Origin: Coenobita brevimanus
Taxonomy: Eukaryota > Arthropoda > Malacostraca > Decapoda > Coenobitidae
Direction: 5' to 3'
DNA: 64,000 nucleotides
Assembly (NCBI GenBank): GCA_032717465.1
Contig: JAVRFU010000146.1
Coordinates: 62,501 to 126,500, forward strand
Shown here: in pieces, positions 1 to 10,904 of the stretch
How the letters are laid out: each line of letters opens with the position of its first letter
Numbering within the stretch: position 1 is the stretch's first letter
The notes under the pieces: generated by a model
What the model was told of the DNA's origin: nothing
The model's database searches: none
What the model saw: only the letters and a program-made list of their open reading frames with translations
Position numbers and translations under genes: made by a program

Positions 1-1412
1 TGCTGCCTTCATGGACTTGGAGAAAGCTTATGACAGAATAGATAGGCAAGGTATGTGGAAGGTATTGAGAATATGTGGTAACCATAGGGGTATTTGCCTT
101 CTTAGTGTGACTGGTAAAATATATGGAAGAATACTCATTGATAGCGTTAGGCATATGACAGAGGAGCTAGTTGGAGAAGAACAAGGGGGATTTAGGAAGG
201 GAAAAGGGTGTGTAGATCAGATATTTGTTCTAAGATGTTTAGTGGAGAAGTATCTAGAGAAGGGAAGGAAAGTGTATGCTGCCTTCATGGACTTGGAGAA
301 AGCTTATGACAGAATAGATAGGCAAGGTATGTGGAAGGTATTGAGAATATATGGAGTGGCGGGGAAATTGTTGAGTGCTGTGAAGAGTACGTACGAGGGA
401 GCTAGGGCTACGGTGCGAGTGGATGGTGAGCTGAGTGAGTTCTTTGATCTCAATGTGGGACTGAAACAGGGGTGTGTGATGTCTCCATGGCTGTTTAATA
501 TATATATGGATGGGGTTGTAAAGGAGATGCAAGGTAGGGCAGTGGATGTGGGGGTGGCCCTAATGAATGAGGGTGAGATTTGGAAGCTTCCGGTGTTGCT
601 GTTTGCTGATGATACAGTATTGTTGAGTGAAGATGAATGGGAGTTGCAAGGTTTGGTGAATGAATTAGGGACAGTGTGTAGGAGGAGGAAGCTGAAAGTT
701 AATGTAAACAAAAGTAAAGTTATGGTGTTTGAGAGGAATGAAGTCACAGAGTGTGCAGTGAGATTGGATGGTGAGGATATGGAGAATGTGAGTGCATTCA
801 AGTACTTGGGTAGTGTGATGAGTAAGGATGGAACTTTGGGGGATGAAGTACGTGAAAGGGTACAGCAGGGAAGAAAGGTTGTTGGTACACTGAAAGCAGT
901 GATGAGAAATAGGGAGGTGAGTATGGAAGTTAAGAAGTCACTGCATGATGGTATTGTGATCCCTACCCTGACGTATGGAAGCGAGGCATGGACCTTGCAA
1001 GAGGGGAACAAGTCAAGAGTGAGAGCAGTGGAAATGAGTTACTTGAGAGGAGCATGTGGAGTGATGTGGAGGGACAGGTTGACGAATGAAGAAGTGAAGG
1101 AACGTTGTGGGGTAGATGTGGATGTGGTTGAAAAGATTAGGAGAAATACACTGAGGTGGTTTGGACATGTGGAGAGAATGGAGAATGAAAGACTGACTAA
1201 GAGGGTGTATGTAGGTGAGGTGGAGGGAGGGAGAGGGAGAGGTAGACCGAGGATGAGGTGGAGGGATGGAGTTGAGAGGTATATGAGGGAGGGGGGGGTG
1301 AGTTGGGGGGAGGGGAGTCAAATGGTGGGTGACAGAGTGACTTGGAGGCGTTTTGTCTGCGGCCACCCTTTGCGGGATTAGGGCGTCAGGCTATAGATAG
1401 ATAGATAGACTA
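1..1412 (+). mobile_element. Family 1 RTE-like LINE, 5'-chimeric, GATA-tailed
   Basis: Non-LTR retrotransposon fragment running off the left edge. Bases 1-73 duplicate bases 278-350 almost exactly, so the element opens with a small out-of-order piece of its own RT and then restarts at the NYRGI-type block (about base 74). The body runs to the 3' terminus GGCCACCCTTTGCGGGATTA followed by a GATA microsatellite (1393-1411). A short 3' UTR ending in a tetranucleotide repeat is typical of RTE-clade LINEs; clade assignment is inference. The same 3' end recurs about ten times in the window on both strands. Confidence 0.85.
11..1381 (+). CDS. Reverse transcriptase, C-terminal part of family 1 LINE
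   Basis: Open for 456 codons but not a natural full protein: the endonuclease is missing and the first 22 codons are the misplaced duplicate. Visible RT features are FRKGKGCVDQIF (finger), AFMDLEKAYD (palm Asp), QGCVMSPWLFNIYMDG, the catalytic FADD box at about residues 198-201, LKVNVNKSKVM and FKYLGS. After the RT comes RWFGHVERM (about residue 382) and a GRGRGRPRMRWRDG basic block, the usual C-terminal signature of this LINE group. The product would copy its own RNA at a nicked chromosomal target. The internal ATG start is arbitrary. An uninterrupted frame suggests a relatively young copy. Confidence 0.8.
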   Translation: MDLEKAYDRIDRQGMWKVLRICGNHRGICLLSVTGKIYGRILIDSVRHMTEELVGEEQGGFRKGKGCVDQIFVLRCLVEKYLEKGRKVYAAFMDLEKAYDRIDRQGMWKVLRIYGVAGKLLSAVKSTYEGARATVRVDGELSEFFDLNVGLKQGCVMSPWLFNIYMDGVVKEMQGRAVDVGVALMNEGEIWKLPVLLFADDTVLLSEDEWELQGLVNELGTVCRRRKLKVNVNKSKVMVFERNEVTECAVRLDGEDMENVSAFKYLGSVMSKDGTLGDEVRERVQQGRKVVGTLKAVMRNREVSMEVKKSLHDGIVIPTLTYGSEAWTLQEGNKSRVRAVEMSYLRGACGVMWRDRLTNEEVKERCGVDVDVVEKIRRNTLRWFGHVERMENERLTKRVYVGEVEGGRGRGRPRMRWRDGVERYMREGGVSWGEGSQMVGDRVTWRRFVCGHPLRD

Positions 1413-1567
1413 CATTACCAGTCAACTGATTTAGATCATAACGTTATGTATTTTACCTTTAACCAGTACGTTAAACATGTGCACTACTGTAAACGTACGC
1501 CACTATCAAGAATCGTTTTCGTTTTCGTTTTTAAAGGCTCCAACATGCTTGCATGTGTCGGCATTGG

Positions 1568-3409
1568 TCACCTAATGGTGGCTCTCCACGCTGCACGATC
1601 CATTGCAGCCCCCCTGTTCAGTCCCTTAACCCTAAGGTCACACTTAATGACCTCGTCCCATGTCTTTCTCGGTCTACACCTCATAACCCCACCCCCAATA
1701 TTAACACTTCTCACCTTCTTCACCCAATTATCATCCCCCATCCTCTCCACATATCCAAACCACCTCAATCTACCTCTCCTCATCACAACACCAATACACT
1801 CCAGTCCCATCCTACCTCTCAACTCTTCCATTGTAAACCAAGCCCCTCCAGGCCTTGGAAGCAGGGACGCACTGCACATCCACCTAATCATTGTCATTTC
1901 TGTACGTCTGAGCCGGCGAATATCTTCCTCCTTCACTGCCCAGGTCTCACTGCCATACAGCATTACACTCCTAACACATGCTGCATACAAAGACCCCTTA
2001 GCACGTAGGGAGAGCCCTCTCAATGTCAGGAGAGGCAAGAGCTCCCTGAACTTCTTCCAACCACTTCTCACCCTAGCCACAGAGCTAGCTCGAGCCCCAC
2101 CTCCAGCACACAACATGTCTTCCAAATAACAAAACTCTTCCACACACTCAACAGATTCACCAGCAAGTTCAATCCTTTCACGTCTGACAATCTCCACCTG
2201 CTCACCCCGGCACACCGTACACATAAAATCAGCATTATCTCGCAGTCTACCTCTGATACCACTACATCTCTTGCAACCCCATTTATCACACACACCGCAC
2301 AAGGTGGAATTACTTCCCACGCCCTTGTGGCAAACTGCACATGGCCACTCTCCCTCGTCTTTGACAGTACTGCCACCAACCCTAGATATCATCACTTTTG
2401 TTTTATCTGCATTTACCCTTAAACCCTTTTGCCCCATACCATCTCTCCACTTCCTAAACCTTTCCTCCGCCTCCCTTTCATTCTCTGCAATCAACACCAA
2501 ATCATCAGCATACAACAACTCCCACGGGAGTCCATTTCTAAAGTCACATGAAAGGGCTTGAGTACCATGATAAACAACATGGGACTCAAGACTGACCCCT
2601 GATGCACACCAACAATCACGGAAAACTCATCACTCAAATCTCCATTCACTCTCACCTGGGTGTGAGCACCCCCATACATGGCCATAACCACCCTAACCAG
2701 CCACTCCTCCAAGCCAAGCTTTCTCATTGCCCACTTCACCACCTCTCTAGGGACTCTGTCAAAGGCCTTCTCCAAATCAACAGAAACAAAATAAAGATCC
2801 CTTCTCCTACTAATATATTTTTCCTGAAGCTGTCGAACAATGAATATGGCATCAGTGGTCCCCCTACCTGGCATAAACCCAAACTGCATCTCATCAATAT
2901 TCACTCTTTCTCTAATCATACCTTCTAAAACTCTCTCCATTACCTTCATTATCTGATCTAAAAGCTTTATACCTCTATAATTTCCTCTTTCCAGGGCATC
3001 ACCCTTCCCTTTATACACATTTACAATTACACTCTTCAGCCAATCATCTGGGACAACACACTCATAAATAATCCTATTTATCAGGTCAGTGACTAAACTC
3101 ACCCCTATATCGCCTGAGGCCTTCAACATTTCGGCAGTCAACCCAGACACAAGCTGCCTTCCCCACCCTCATCCTGCCTATTGCCTCACTCACAGTAGCA
3201 GTATCAATCAAAGGCCAAGGGCCAGACACTGGATCTGCTGGCTCCAAACCTTCCCTGTCCCAGTCAAACTCCTCATTCAACAACCGGTTATAATGCTCTC
3301 TCCATGCACCTTTAATATCCTCACTGTTCACCACTACCCTTCCTTCATCATTCTTCACACACTGCTCACCTATAATATCCCGATTATCCCTCTTCACATG
3401 ACCTGCCAC
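1568..3409 (-). pseudogene. Reverse transcriptase of family 2 LINE with inserted zinc finger
   Basis: Three overlapping open pieces (3086-3409, 2491-3150, 1568-2518) form one RT with frame changes near 3150 and 2500. Motifs in order: AWREHYNRLLNEEFDWD, SGLTAEMLKASG, NYRGIKLLDQIMKV, FGFMPGRGTTDAIF, SVDLEKAFDRVPR, GVHQGSVLSPMLF, and YADDLVLIA as the catalytic box. After RVNADKTKVM, where the primer grip should follow within about 30 residues, a PHD-like finger of about 44 residues intervenes before EEFCYLEDML. The C-terminus has YGSETWAVKEEDIRRL, RWFGYVERMGDDNW and RPRKTWDEVIKCD. The protein is degenerate but highly recognisable. Confidence 0.85.
2210..2341 (-). other. PHD-type zinc finger inside the RT (family 2)
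   Basis: Spacing is C-x2-C-x9-C-x2-C-x4-(H)-x2-C-x14-C-x2-C, the C4HC3 pattern of a PHD finger. Here the His is replaced (KWGCKRC); the other copy at 12577-12708 keeps KWVHKRC. Both copies are 132 nt with the same spacing. It lies between the RT motif ending KTKVM and the primer-grip-like CYL(E/G) motif, so it sits within the polymerase and not at a terminus. Confidence 0.75.
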
Positions 3410-3438
3410 CCTAAATATATTTTTCCTTTCCCCATGAT

Positions 3439-4289
3439 TTAGATTATCAAGTAATTGTCTCTGTGACTCAGACTTTGCCCTGTATACCTCTCTCCTAGCA
3501 CTACGCTTGGCAGCAAATATTCCTCTTTGCTACCACCCTTCTTCCATTCCCGGAAAAGCCTTCTTTTCTCCTTAATTGCAGCTTCTACACCCTCATCCCA
3601 CCACCAAGTTACTTTATGTCTTGGTGGTCCTCTTGTCCAGCCGCATGTTACATCAGTAACTCTCAAGAAATTGTTCTTGAGGGCTCTGTACTGTTCATTA
3701 ACGCCTCTGTCTACAGCTCCCTGTTCAGCCACCACTCTCCTCAACTCGCTATAGAAGGCATCCCTTACTACTTGGTTTTTCAGCTTCCATATTTTCCTCC
3801 TAGGTACATAAGTCCTCTTTTCCATCACTTGATCTTTAAGCACCATATCACAAATCAATAGTTTGTGCTGCTGCACACACTCCTCACTTCCTATAACTTT
3901 AACATCCCTCACTAACCTCCTATCAGCCCTCCTAACCAGAAAATAATCTATCTGACTGCTATTTCCCCAGACTCATACGTAATTAACCTACTGTCTCTTT
4001 TCCTAAAATATGTGTTGCACACAATCATGTCCGTTGCCTCCCCAAACTCGAGTATCCTTTCCCCTTCTGCATTCCTTAGACCATATGCACATCCCCCATG
4101 CACTCCTTCACAACCTTGTGCTGCTTCACCTACATGACCATTTAAGTCCCCTCCCAAAATCACTATCTCATCATCCCGCATACCACCTACTACACATATT
4201 AAATCATCCCAAAATCTATCTTTCTCTGATTCATCCAATCCTGCCTGTGGAGCATATGCCGATATAATCACAGCTATCTTTCTTCCCAA
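3439..4289 (-). pseudogene. Endonuclease domain of family 2 LINE (broken)
   Basis: Two open pieces (3948-4289 and 3439-3912) cover the C-terminal half of an apurinic-type endonuclease: ISAYAPQAG, the GGDLNGHVG motif (equivalent of GDFN) and, across the break, QHKLLICDMVL in the SDH position. The N-terminal TETR motif region is missing, so this copy is 5'-truncated. A frame change separates the pieces near 3912-3948. The second piece continues into the linker (KRTYVPRRKIWKL) that leads to the RT. Confidence 0.75.
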
Positions 4290-4315
4290 CAGAATTTTCC
4301 CCTTAAAAATAAATA

Positions 4316-5805
4316 AAAGCTACATTCTCATCAGTGTAGAAGGCTGACTTACACCTCTTCCTTACCAGTCAATTTCCACAAATGGCATGTTACACAAGTC
4401 AGCCAAGGGATATTTAATAATTTCTATTCTTGTTGCCTCTATAAAACTACATTCAACTAAGGATGACTTTTTGAACTGGAAGAGCTGGATATAGTATTTG
4501 TTAGAAATGGATCTGGCCACAGAGTAAATGGATCGTTAAGATAATGATGGTGATTAAGACGGGCAGAGGAATGGCTGAGAGACACAAACACCCTTCCTAT
4601 CCCTTCACCAGATTCCTAATCCTGCCTTCACCACCCTGCCTGCCCTCTGCCCTGCCTCCTATATGCCCCTCTGTTTCCGTTGGTATCAGGCAGGACCCAA
4701 GGGGTCCCAGCAGGCCAAAGGTGAAAAGTTCACAGGGTAAACCAGGTCAGGGACTGATAGTAGGTGGTGATGGTGGCTGAACAGATAAAGCAGTGGGCTA
4801 GGAACTACTGTACGTGGTTGTGGTTTTTTATTCCACCTGTTGCTGAGAATGGTTTGAGGATCTTGGCTTCCATAATACTTTTCACTGCTCTCCCACAAGA
4901 CCCCCTGACATCGTAAATACATGTTCACTATCATATCAGTGCTGAATGTAATGCCCCAGAGGTGGTGGATAGTATGATCATTTGATGACCCCTATCTGGT
5001 GCATGGTAGGTGGACTTCTAGGCCTTGGAAATGTGCATAACAGCCATGTCCAGAGACAGATACATTAAAAAAAATAAAAAACTGTATGAAGTTAGACTGG
5101 GAGAGGAGACAAAGGCTGAATTTTTGTTAAATATAAAAGTTGTCAAGTGCTGAAACACAGAAGTCATTAAGGAAATGCCTGTTTAGTGCATAATGTACTG
5201 CAGGATATGCTACAATCCTCACAAATGAGCTAAATAAGTAAAGTTGTGAATGCCACAATCCTCACAGATGTGCAAAGTTGTGCCTGTACATAAAAGACAC
5301 AGGAAAACAGATGTGTAAGAACTAGGTTGTACACTGGCAGCAGAATTATATTCATTTTTCTTAGCTTTAGCTAAGGTGTGGTAGGGTTTGTGACTGATCA
5401 ACTGCTACATCAATCCTCATGCAAAAAAATATAAATAAATAAATAAATAAATAATAAAATAATAAAAGGACAAATTAAAATAAATCACCAGTGAACCTCA
5501 AGGCATTTCTCCTACAGCCTTCCACCATAAGGGAGGTTCCCAAAGTGATCAAGACATGGGAGATTATGATGAATAACATCAGAAGAAAACTCATCTTCTA
5601 GTGGAGGTGTGACAGAATCAGACAGTTTCAAAATATTATTGTTTAGTGAGTTAGAATGATATGTTAGAATTAATGGAAACATAGATAAATCGTGAGAATA
5701 GCATCAGTTTTAAGTCAGATTTCATAAACACATATGAAAATGGACGATTTCGTGAATAAGTACACATTGGGGGTCATACAGTACATATAAACAGTACTGT
5801 GTACT
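4316..5805. other. Unassigned AT-rich spacer
   Basis: No convincing gene, splice-bounded exon or recognised repeat. It holds an AAAT microsatellite at about 5430-5460 and short open frames without family features. Confidence 0.6.
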
Positions 5806-5862
5806 CTATATCTATCTATCTATCTATCTACCTACCTACCTACCTATCTATCTATCTATCTA

Positions 5863-5905
<43 letters not shown>

Positions 5906-5938
5906 TATATATACTGTATATATATATATATATATATA
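5806..5938. repeat. TCTA/CTAC and TA microsatellite
   Basis: A tetranucleotide tract (TCTA, CTAC, TCTA blocks) passes into about 70 bp of nearly pure TA with two ACAGTATATA-type interruptions. It directly flanks the 5' end of the RTE element; a matching TA tract flanks the 3' end. Confidence 0.9.
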
Positions 5939-8900
5939 TCCTCCCTGGGGAAGGGGGATAGAATACTTCCTCAGTATTCCCTGCTTGTCATAAGAGGCGA
6001 CTAAAAGGGACACTTTTATCTACATTCTTTTTGCTCTCATTCTTTCCCTTGTACTTTGTCTGTCCAAACCCTGTGCATTTTACTTTCATTTAGTTAATTT
6101 CCTCTCTCCACTGTCTGGTTCCTGCGAGTCACTGGCATTGGCTCCAGGGTAAAATATTTTACTGCTTAAGAAATCTTGATGAACTCTGGTGACGAAGCAA
6201 TGGCCCTCAGTTCCGTGCAGCCCTTAAGTGGGCAGGGGTGCTAAGAATCCCACGGTGTAAAAATAAGTTCATAAATCCAAAAAGAACCTTAAGAATAGGA
6301 AACTGGAATGTTCGAACTCTCAATCAGGCTGGTAAAATGGAAGAACTTATTTCAGTGTTCAAGGAATACAAGATGGATATTTGTGCTCTGACAGAAACGA
6401 GGTTGCTTGGAGCTGATAAAATGAATTTGGAAGATGGTATTACTATGTTGGTTTCTGGTAGGAGTGATGGAAATCATTACCAAGGAGTAGGCTTACTGCT
6501 GAGTAGAGATGCTTGCAAGGCACTATGTGAGTTTGAACCAATTAATGAGCGCTTGCTTTATGCTCGCTTAAAATCTGACCATGGTAATATCAGTATGGTT
6601 GTAGGGTACGCTCCGACAAATGAGGCTGCTGATGAAATGAAGGATGACTTTTATGAGAAGCTGCAGGATGTAGTGAATAGAGTGGCAAGACATGATGTGT
6701 TAGTTTGCATTGGTGATTTTAATGCGATTGTTGGCAGTAGTAGGGATGGCTTTGAAGATTGTATGGGTAAGGAGGGTGTTGGTATAAGAAACGAAAATGG
6801 GGTGCGACTTGCAAGCTTTTGTTTGGCAAATGACCTTATAATTGGTGGAACTATCTTTGAGCATAGAAAAATACATAAGACTACTTGGATTTCACCATGT
6901 GGTAAATATTGTAACCAGATTGACCACATTGCAATTAGCAGAAGGCATAGGAGTTATTTGCAAGATGTTTGCGTAAGGAGGGGGCAGATATAGGTAGTGA
7001 TCATCAACTTGTTGTGTCAAAGATTAAAATAAAACTTAAGAGAAACGTTAATGGTAATTGTACAGGAGGTAATAATTATGATTTTGATGAGCTGAGAAGT
7101 GATGAGAGCACGAGGGAAAAGTTTTGGTGCGAATGTAGAAACAAGTTTCTAGTCCTGCAGACTTTGATGGAATCTGAAGACAATGATATTAATCAAATGT
7201 GGAGAGAGGTAAAAGAGGTTTTGCATGAGAGTGCTAAGGTTACTATTAAGAAAAAGGGAAAAGCGAGAAGGAAAAAGTGGATGTCAGATGAAACATGGAA
7301 TGTAATTCAGAAAAGGAAAGAGGCTAAGTTAAGAAGTGAAGAACAACATGTTGATGGCCAGGTAGTTGAAGTACTTAGAGCAAAGTATTGGAGTTTACAT
7401 TCTGAAGTAAAAAGACTCGTTAGACGTGATAAGAGGAGACTATATGATGAAAAGGCGACAGAGACAGAAATTAAATTAAGTAGAAATGACGGTCAGAGCA
7501 CAAGAGCAGCGTATCAGGCCATAAAGGAGTTAACTGGGACTGAAAAGAGAAGGAAGGAAATACCTGTACGAGATAGAAATGGTAATTTGATGACTAAAGA
7601 TTTGGATATAAAAGGAAGATGGAAAGAGCACTTTGAATCTGTTCTAAATAGACCAATCCCAGCTGAAGAGGACATTTTGCCAGCCGAGAAAGATTTGCAG
7701 ATAGAAACAGGGGATATAACTTTGGAAGAGGTAGCAAAATCTATAAAGGAGTTAAAGAATTTTAAGGCTCCAGGTGAGGATGGAATATTCCCTGAAATGC
7801 TTAAGGTGGAAAATGACGAGTTGATGAATGCACTTTTGAAACTTTTTAATGTGGCTTGGGATAATGGTGGAATTCCAGAAGAGTGGAAAAATTGGAGTGA
7901 TTATAAAAATACCAAAAAAGGGAGATTTAAGTGTGTGTGGCAACTGGAGGGGGATAACTTTGACACCTGTAGTTGCAAAAGTCTTTTCCAAAATCTTGTT
8001 GAACAGAATAGAGCCAGTAATTGATAAAATTTTAAGAGAAGAACAAGCGGGATTTAGAAAGGGTCGAGGTTGTAATGATCAGATTTTTATTGTAAGGCAT
8101 CTAATGCAACAAGCTAATGAGATGAAAATGCCACTTAACATGTGTTTTGTGGATTTTGAAAAGGCGTTTGATAGTGTTTCACGTGGAGCTATGTTGAAAA
8201 TTATGAGATTCTATGGTATACCAGAAAAGTTTGTAAATATTATTAGAAGCCTGCATGAAGGTACTTTTTGTAAGGTAATGGTGGGTGGTTCTTTGAGTGA
8301 TCCATTTCAAGTTAGGTCAGGAGTGATTCAAGGAGGAGTTCTTTCGCCATTGTTGTTTGTTTTGGTTATGGATTATGTTATGAAAAAGGTTGTAAGGAGA
8401 ACAGGTGCAGGAATTAACTGGAAAGAAAATAAGAAGCTGATGGATTTGGACTATGCTGATGATATTGTACTGATTTGCGGAAGTATTTACGAGATGCAGA
8501 GGGTGCTCGATTGTCTGGTGGAGGAAGGAGAAAAAGTGGGATTGGTAATAAATTGTGGAAAGACTGAAATTATTAATATGAACGTGGAGAACCAAATCGA
8601 TTGTGTAATTGGGAATAATGTGGTGAAGAATGTAGAAAACTTTAAATATCTGGGAACGATTGTATCATCTAATGGATCATTAAACAATGAAATTGAGGAG
8701 AGGATTAGACAGGCTTGGCGAGCTGTTGGAATGTTGAAATCTGTTTGGAATAATAATATGCTTTCGGTACATACTAAAGTGAAAATTTACAAGTCCATGG
8801 TTAGACCCATTTTAATTTACGGGCATGAGTCATGGTACAGTACAATTGCAACAGATCAGAAAGTATTAGGATTTGAGAATAAAATACTGAGAAGGATTCT

Positions 8901-9241
8901 TGGGGTAAAGTGGCAAGACAGAGTTACAAATGAAAGAGTAAGGGATATTACGAGAGTGGAACCAGTTAATGAATATGTGAGACTGTCTCGCTGGAAGTGG
9001 CTGGGGCACATATACAGAAAAGAAGGTTGTTTAATACAGGATGTGCCAGAGTGGATTGCTAGAGGAAGAAGAGGTAGAGGTAGGCCGAGGGAAACCTTGG
9101 TTGAGGACAATGAAAAAAGAAGCAGGAGAGGAGTGTTGGTGGGACCTGAAGGAGATGGCAAGAGACAAATATTGGTGGAGAGAGTTCATTGAGACCCTAT
9201 GCATCCCGTGGGGTGCCACAGGAAATGATTGATTGATTGAT

Positions 9242-9243
<2 letters not shown>
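5939..9243 (+). mobile_element. Nearly full-length RTE-clade LINE with TTGA tail
   Basis: A 300-bp 5' UTR (containing GAGGCGACTAAAAGGG) is followed by endonuclease and RT frames and a very short 3' UTR ending in TTGA repeats (9226-9243), the RTE pattern. TA microsatellite lies on both sides (5868-5938 and 9244-9282), so the element appears to have inserted into a TA tract that supplied the target duplication. Length, about 3.3 kb, is normal for RTE. Confidence 0.8.
6238..9192 (+). pseudogene. RTE ORF2: endonuclease-reverse transcriptase, two frameshifts
   Basis: The endonuclease is complete by motif: GNWNVRTLNQAG, ALTETRLLG, GYAPTNEAAD, CIGDFNAIVG, KTTWISPCG, NQIDHI and GSDHQLV. It is followed by a linker, NWRGITLTPV, FRKGRGCNDQIF, CFVDFEKAFDSV, IQGGVLSPLLF, the catalytic YADD (about 8452), VINCGKTEI, FKYLGTIV and a C-terminal RWKWLGHIYRKEG with a GRRGRGRPRE block. 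Frame changes: one base missing in a G run near 6982-6987, and one extra base near 7890-7895 (around WKNWSDY versus GVIIKIPKKG). The two cancel. The frame opens at a GTG with no convincing ATG. All catalytic residues look intact, so inactivation is recent. Confidence 0.85.
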
Positions 9244-9283
<40 letters not shown>

Positions 9284-9297
9284 TGTATATGTACTAA

Positions 9298-9328
<31 letters not shown>

Positions 9329-9345
9329 AATATCAACTCACAACT
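9244..9345. repeat. TA and GA microsatellites
   Basis: TA dinucleotides to about 9282, then TACTGTATATG, then a GA tract (9300-9328). Confidence 0.9.
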
Positions 9346-9374
9346 TCCTGATGCCAGACTCTTCTTTCTTCCAG

Positions 9375-9480
9375 GGAGCGTCGTCAGGCTCGAAGGGCAT
9401 TGGTCCCTGCACTGGGGGTCATCCTCTTCATCGTTAACTCCCGCACCTGTGTCCCTGTGCCACAGACAAAAACAGAAACA
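9375..9480 (+). other. Candidate host-gene exon (strand uncertain)
   Basis: Bounded by CTTCTTTCTTCCAG before 9375 and GTAAGT from 9481, both near-consensus. One plus-strand frame is open for the full 106 nt and includes LVPALGVILFIVNSRTC; it ends on a codon boundary (phase 0), matching the segment at 10809. The minus strand is also exon-like: an AG at a polypyrimidine tract precedes GTGCGGGAGTTAACG, which resembles the start of the minus-strand segment at 22587. Function not recognised. Confidence 0.4.
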
Positions 9481-9705
9481 GTAAGTCTCCTTTAATTTCA
9501 TCAGAGTTTGTCTTCATTATTGTTGCCTTCTTTGTTTTTAATTTGTTATTACAGGGTTTAGTAGCTGCCATTTCTGCAAGTGTAGTTTGCTTTGTATGTC
9601 GAGTGGTGTCACTGTTCTTTTAAAGGTATAAACATGTTTTGAGTGCTAGTGAATTACTTAGGATGAATTGTTACTTTTGAGAATCAAAAGATGAGGCTAT
9701 TATCT

Positions 9706-9905
9706 ATCTATCGATCTATAGCCAGACGCCTCAATCCCATTTGGGGTGGCCACAAACAAATCGCCTCCACTTCGTCCTGTCCCCCGCCATTTCACTGCCC
9801 TGCTCCCAACTCACACCCCCTCTCTCATATACCTCTCCACCCCCTCCCTCCATCTCATCCTCGGCCTCCCCTCCCTCTTCCCCCTCCACCTCACTCACAT
9901 ACACT
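9706..9905 (-). mobile_element. Family 1 LINE 3' end
   Basis: Starts at a TCTA tract (tail) and GCCAGACGCC, then the reverse complement of the GGCCACCCC terminus and the GRGRPRMRW-coding stretch. It breaks off at about 9905 into ATT-rich sequence and an ATT microsatellite (9936-9975). Confidence 0.85.
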
Positions 9906-9934
9906 CTCTATTATTTTTATTATCATTTTATTGA

Positions 9935-9974
<40 letters not shown>

Positions 9975-10808
9975 GCTCACCTGATATGTTGATATTAAAA
10001 AGATACACAGTACTGATATGATACAGATGATAATGTTAACCCCATGAATCCAACGACATAACCTTTCTTTCTGCTACCTCGTGACGATGATTTTCGTCAG
10101 AAGATCGTCTGTTAGTGAAGATGTTGGTGGAGGCTATATTAAATTCTTCCAGTTCAGAGTCTCAGTTTGAAGGTGGGATGAATAATATAGAAATACATTC
10201 CTGGATTCATGGAGTTTAGGTGCACAAGACAGTTAACAGTGATGGAATTGTTCTCTTGCATGTTATTTATGTAAACTGTGTAGATATTAAAAACTTTATA
10301 GATAACATGAGTGAATACTAAGGTGTAATGGAATAGGTTAATACTTGGCTGCTGAGATGTGCATTAATGAAGTTAAGGTTATATGGTAATATTCTTGCAG
10401 CTCCTAGTTTTAATCAGCTGTTCAGCTATATAGTATGTGGATTTAATGGTTTAATGTCTACTTGAGATGAAAGCCCACTTATGTGTGTGTCAGTTTGATT
10501 TCCTGATAGACAGTGAGAGATTTTTTGATCAGGTACTTCCACCAAGGGCTTTTCTAGTCATCTATCATTCTTTCTACCTTGAAGGGGGTAATATGTCAGT
10601 GGCTGTTACAAACCCTGCCTCATTGTTGGTTGTGCCCTGGAATAAGACATATAGGCACACTATGTATTATACTGAAAGATGCTCCACAAATGATCACGGA
10701 ATGTTTGAGGTCTGTCGTAACCTTCTCTCTCTCATTTTTAAAATTATGGCCTTTATTCTCAGAGCATTAGAGTCTGAATAAGCTTAAGGGAGTTTTTCTT
10801 TATTTCAG
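9906..10808. other. ATT microsatellite and unassigned sequence
   Basis: After the ATT tract no repeat family is recognised. A 39-nt phase-0 segment at about 10489-10527 (FDFLIDSERFFDQ, followed by GTACTT) could be a microexon between the two candidate exons, but its acceptor is weak. Confidence 0.35.
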
Positions 10809-10866
10809 ATTGGAAGAATTTTACCCATAGCAGGAAAAGCTGGAAAAATAGATGACTGTTCCACAT
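10809..10866 (+). other. Candidate host-gene exon
   Basis: Preceded by TTTTTCTTTATTTCAG and followed by GTGAGTAC, a strong splice pair. The 58-nt segment is open in phase 0 (IGRILPIAGKAGKIDDCST plus one base), in phase with the end of the candidate exon at 9480. I do not recognise the protein. No further exon of this putative plus-strand gene was identified to the right. Confidence 0.45.
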
Positions 10867-10904
10867 GTGAGTACTATATAATTCTTCCTTTTGAACAGTT
10901 ACCT

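Larger units (their letters stand above)
1518..4315 (-). mobile_element. Family 2 LINE with PHD finger, copy 1
   Basis: Reading right to left: endonuclease remains, linker, RT, zinc finger, C-terminal region, then a 3' UTR ending in GGAGCCTTCAAAAACG-type sequence and an AAAACG hexanucleotide tail (1518-1541). A second, partly parallel copy is at 11870-14040. The 5' end is truncated near 4315. Frames are broken into four main pieces, so it is dead. Confidence 0.85.

Noticed and set aside
1568..2129. Long plus-strand frames opposite the minus-strand LINEs (also 10949-11512 and 12015-12497)
   Set aside because: Ser/Pro/His/Thr-rich antisense shadows of the LINE coding strand.
9031..9501. 156-codon minus-strand frame
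   Set aside because: It crosses LINE 3' end, microsatellite and candidate exon, so as a whole it is a shadow frame.
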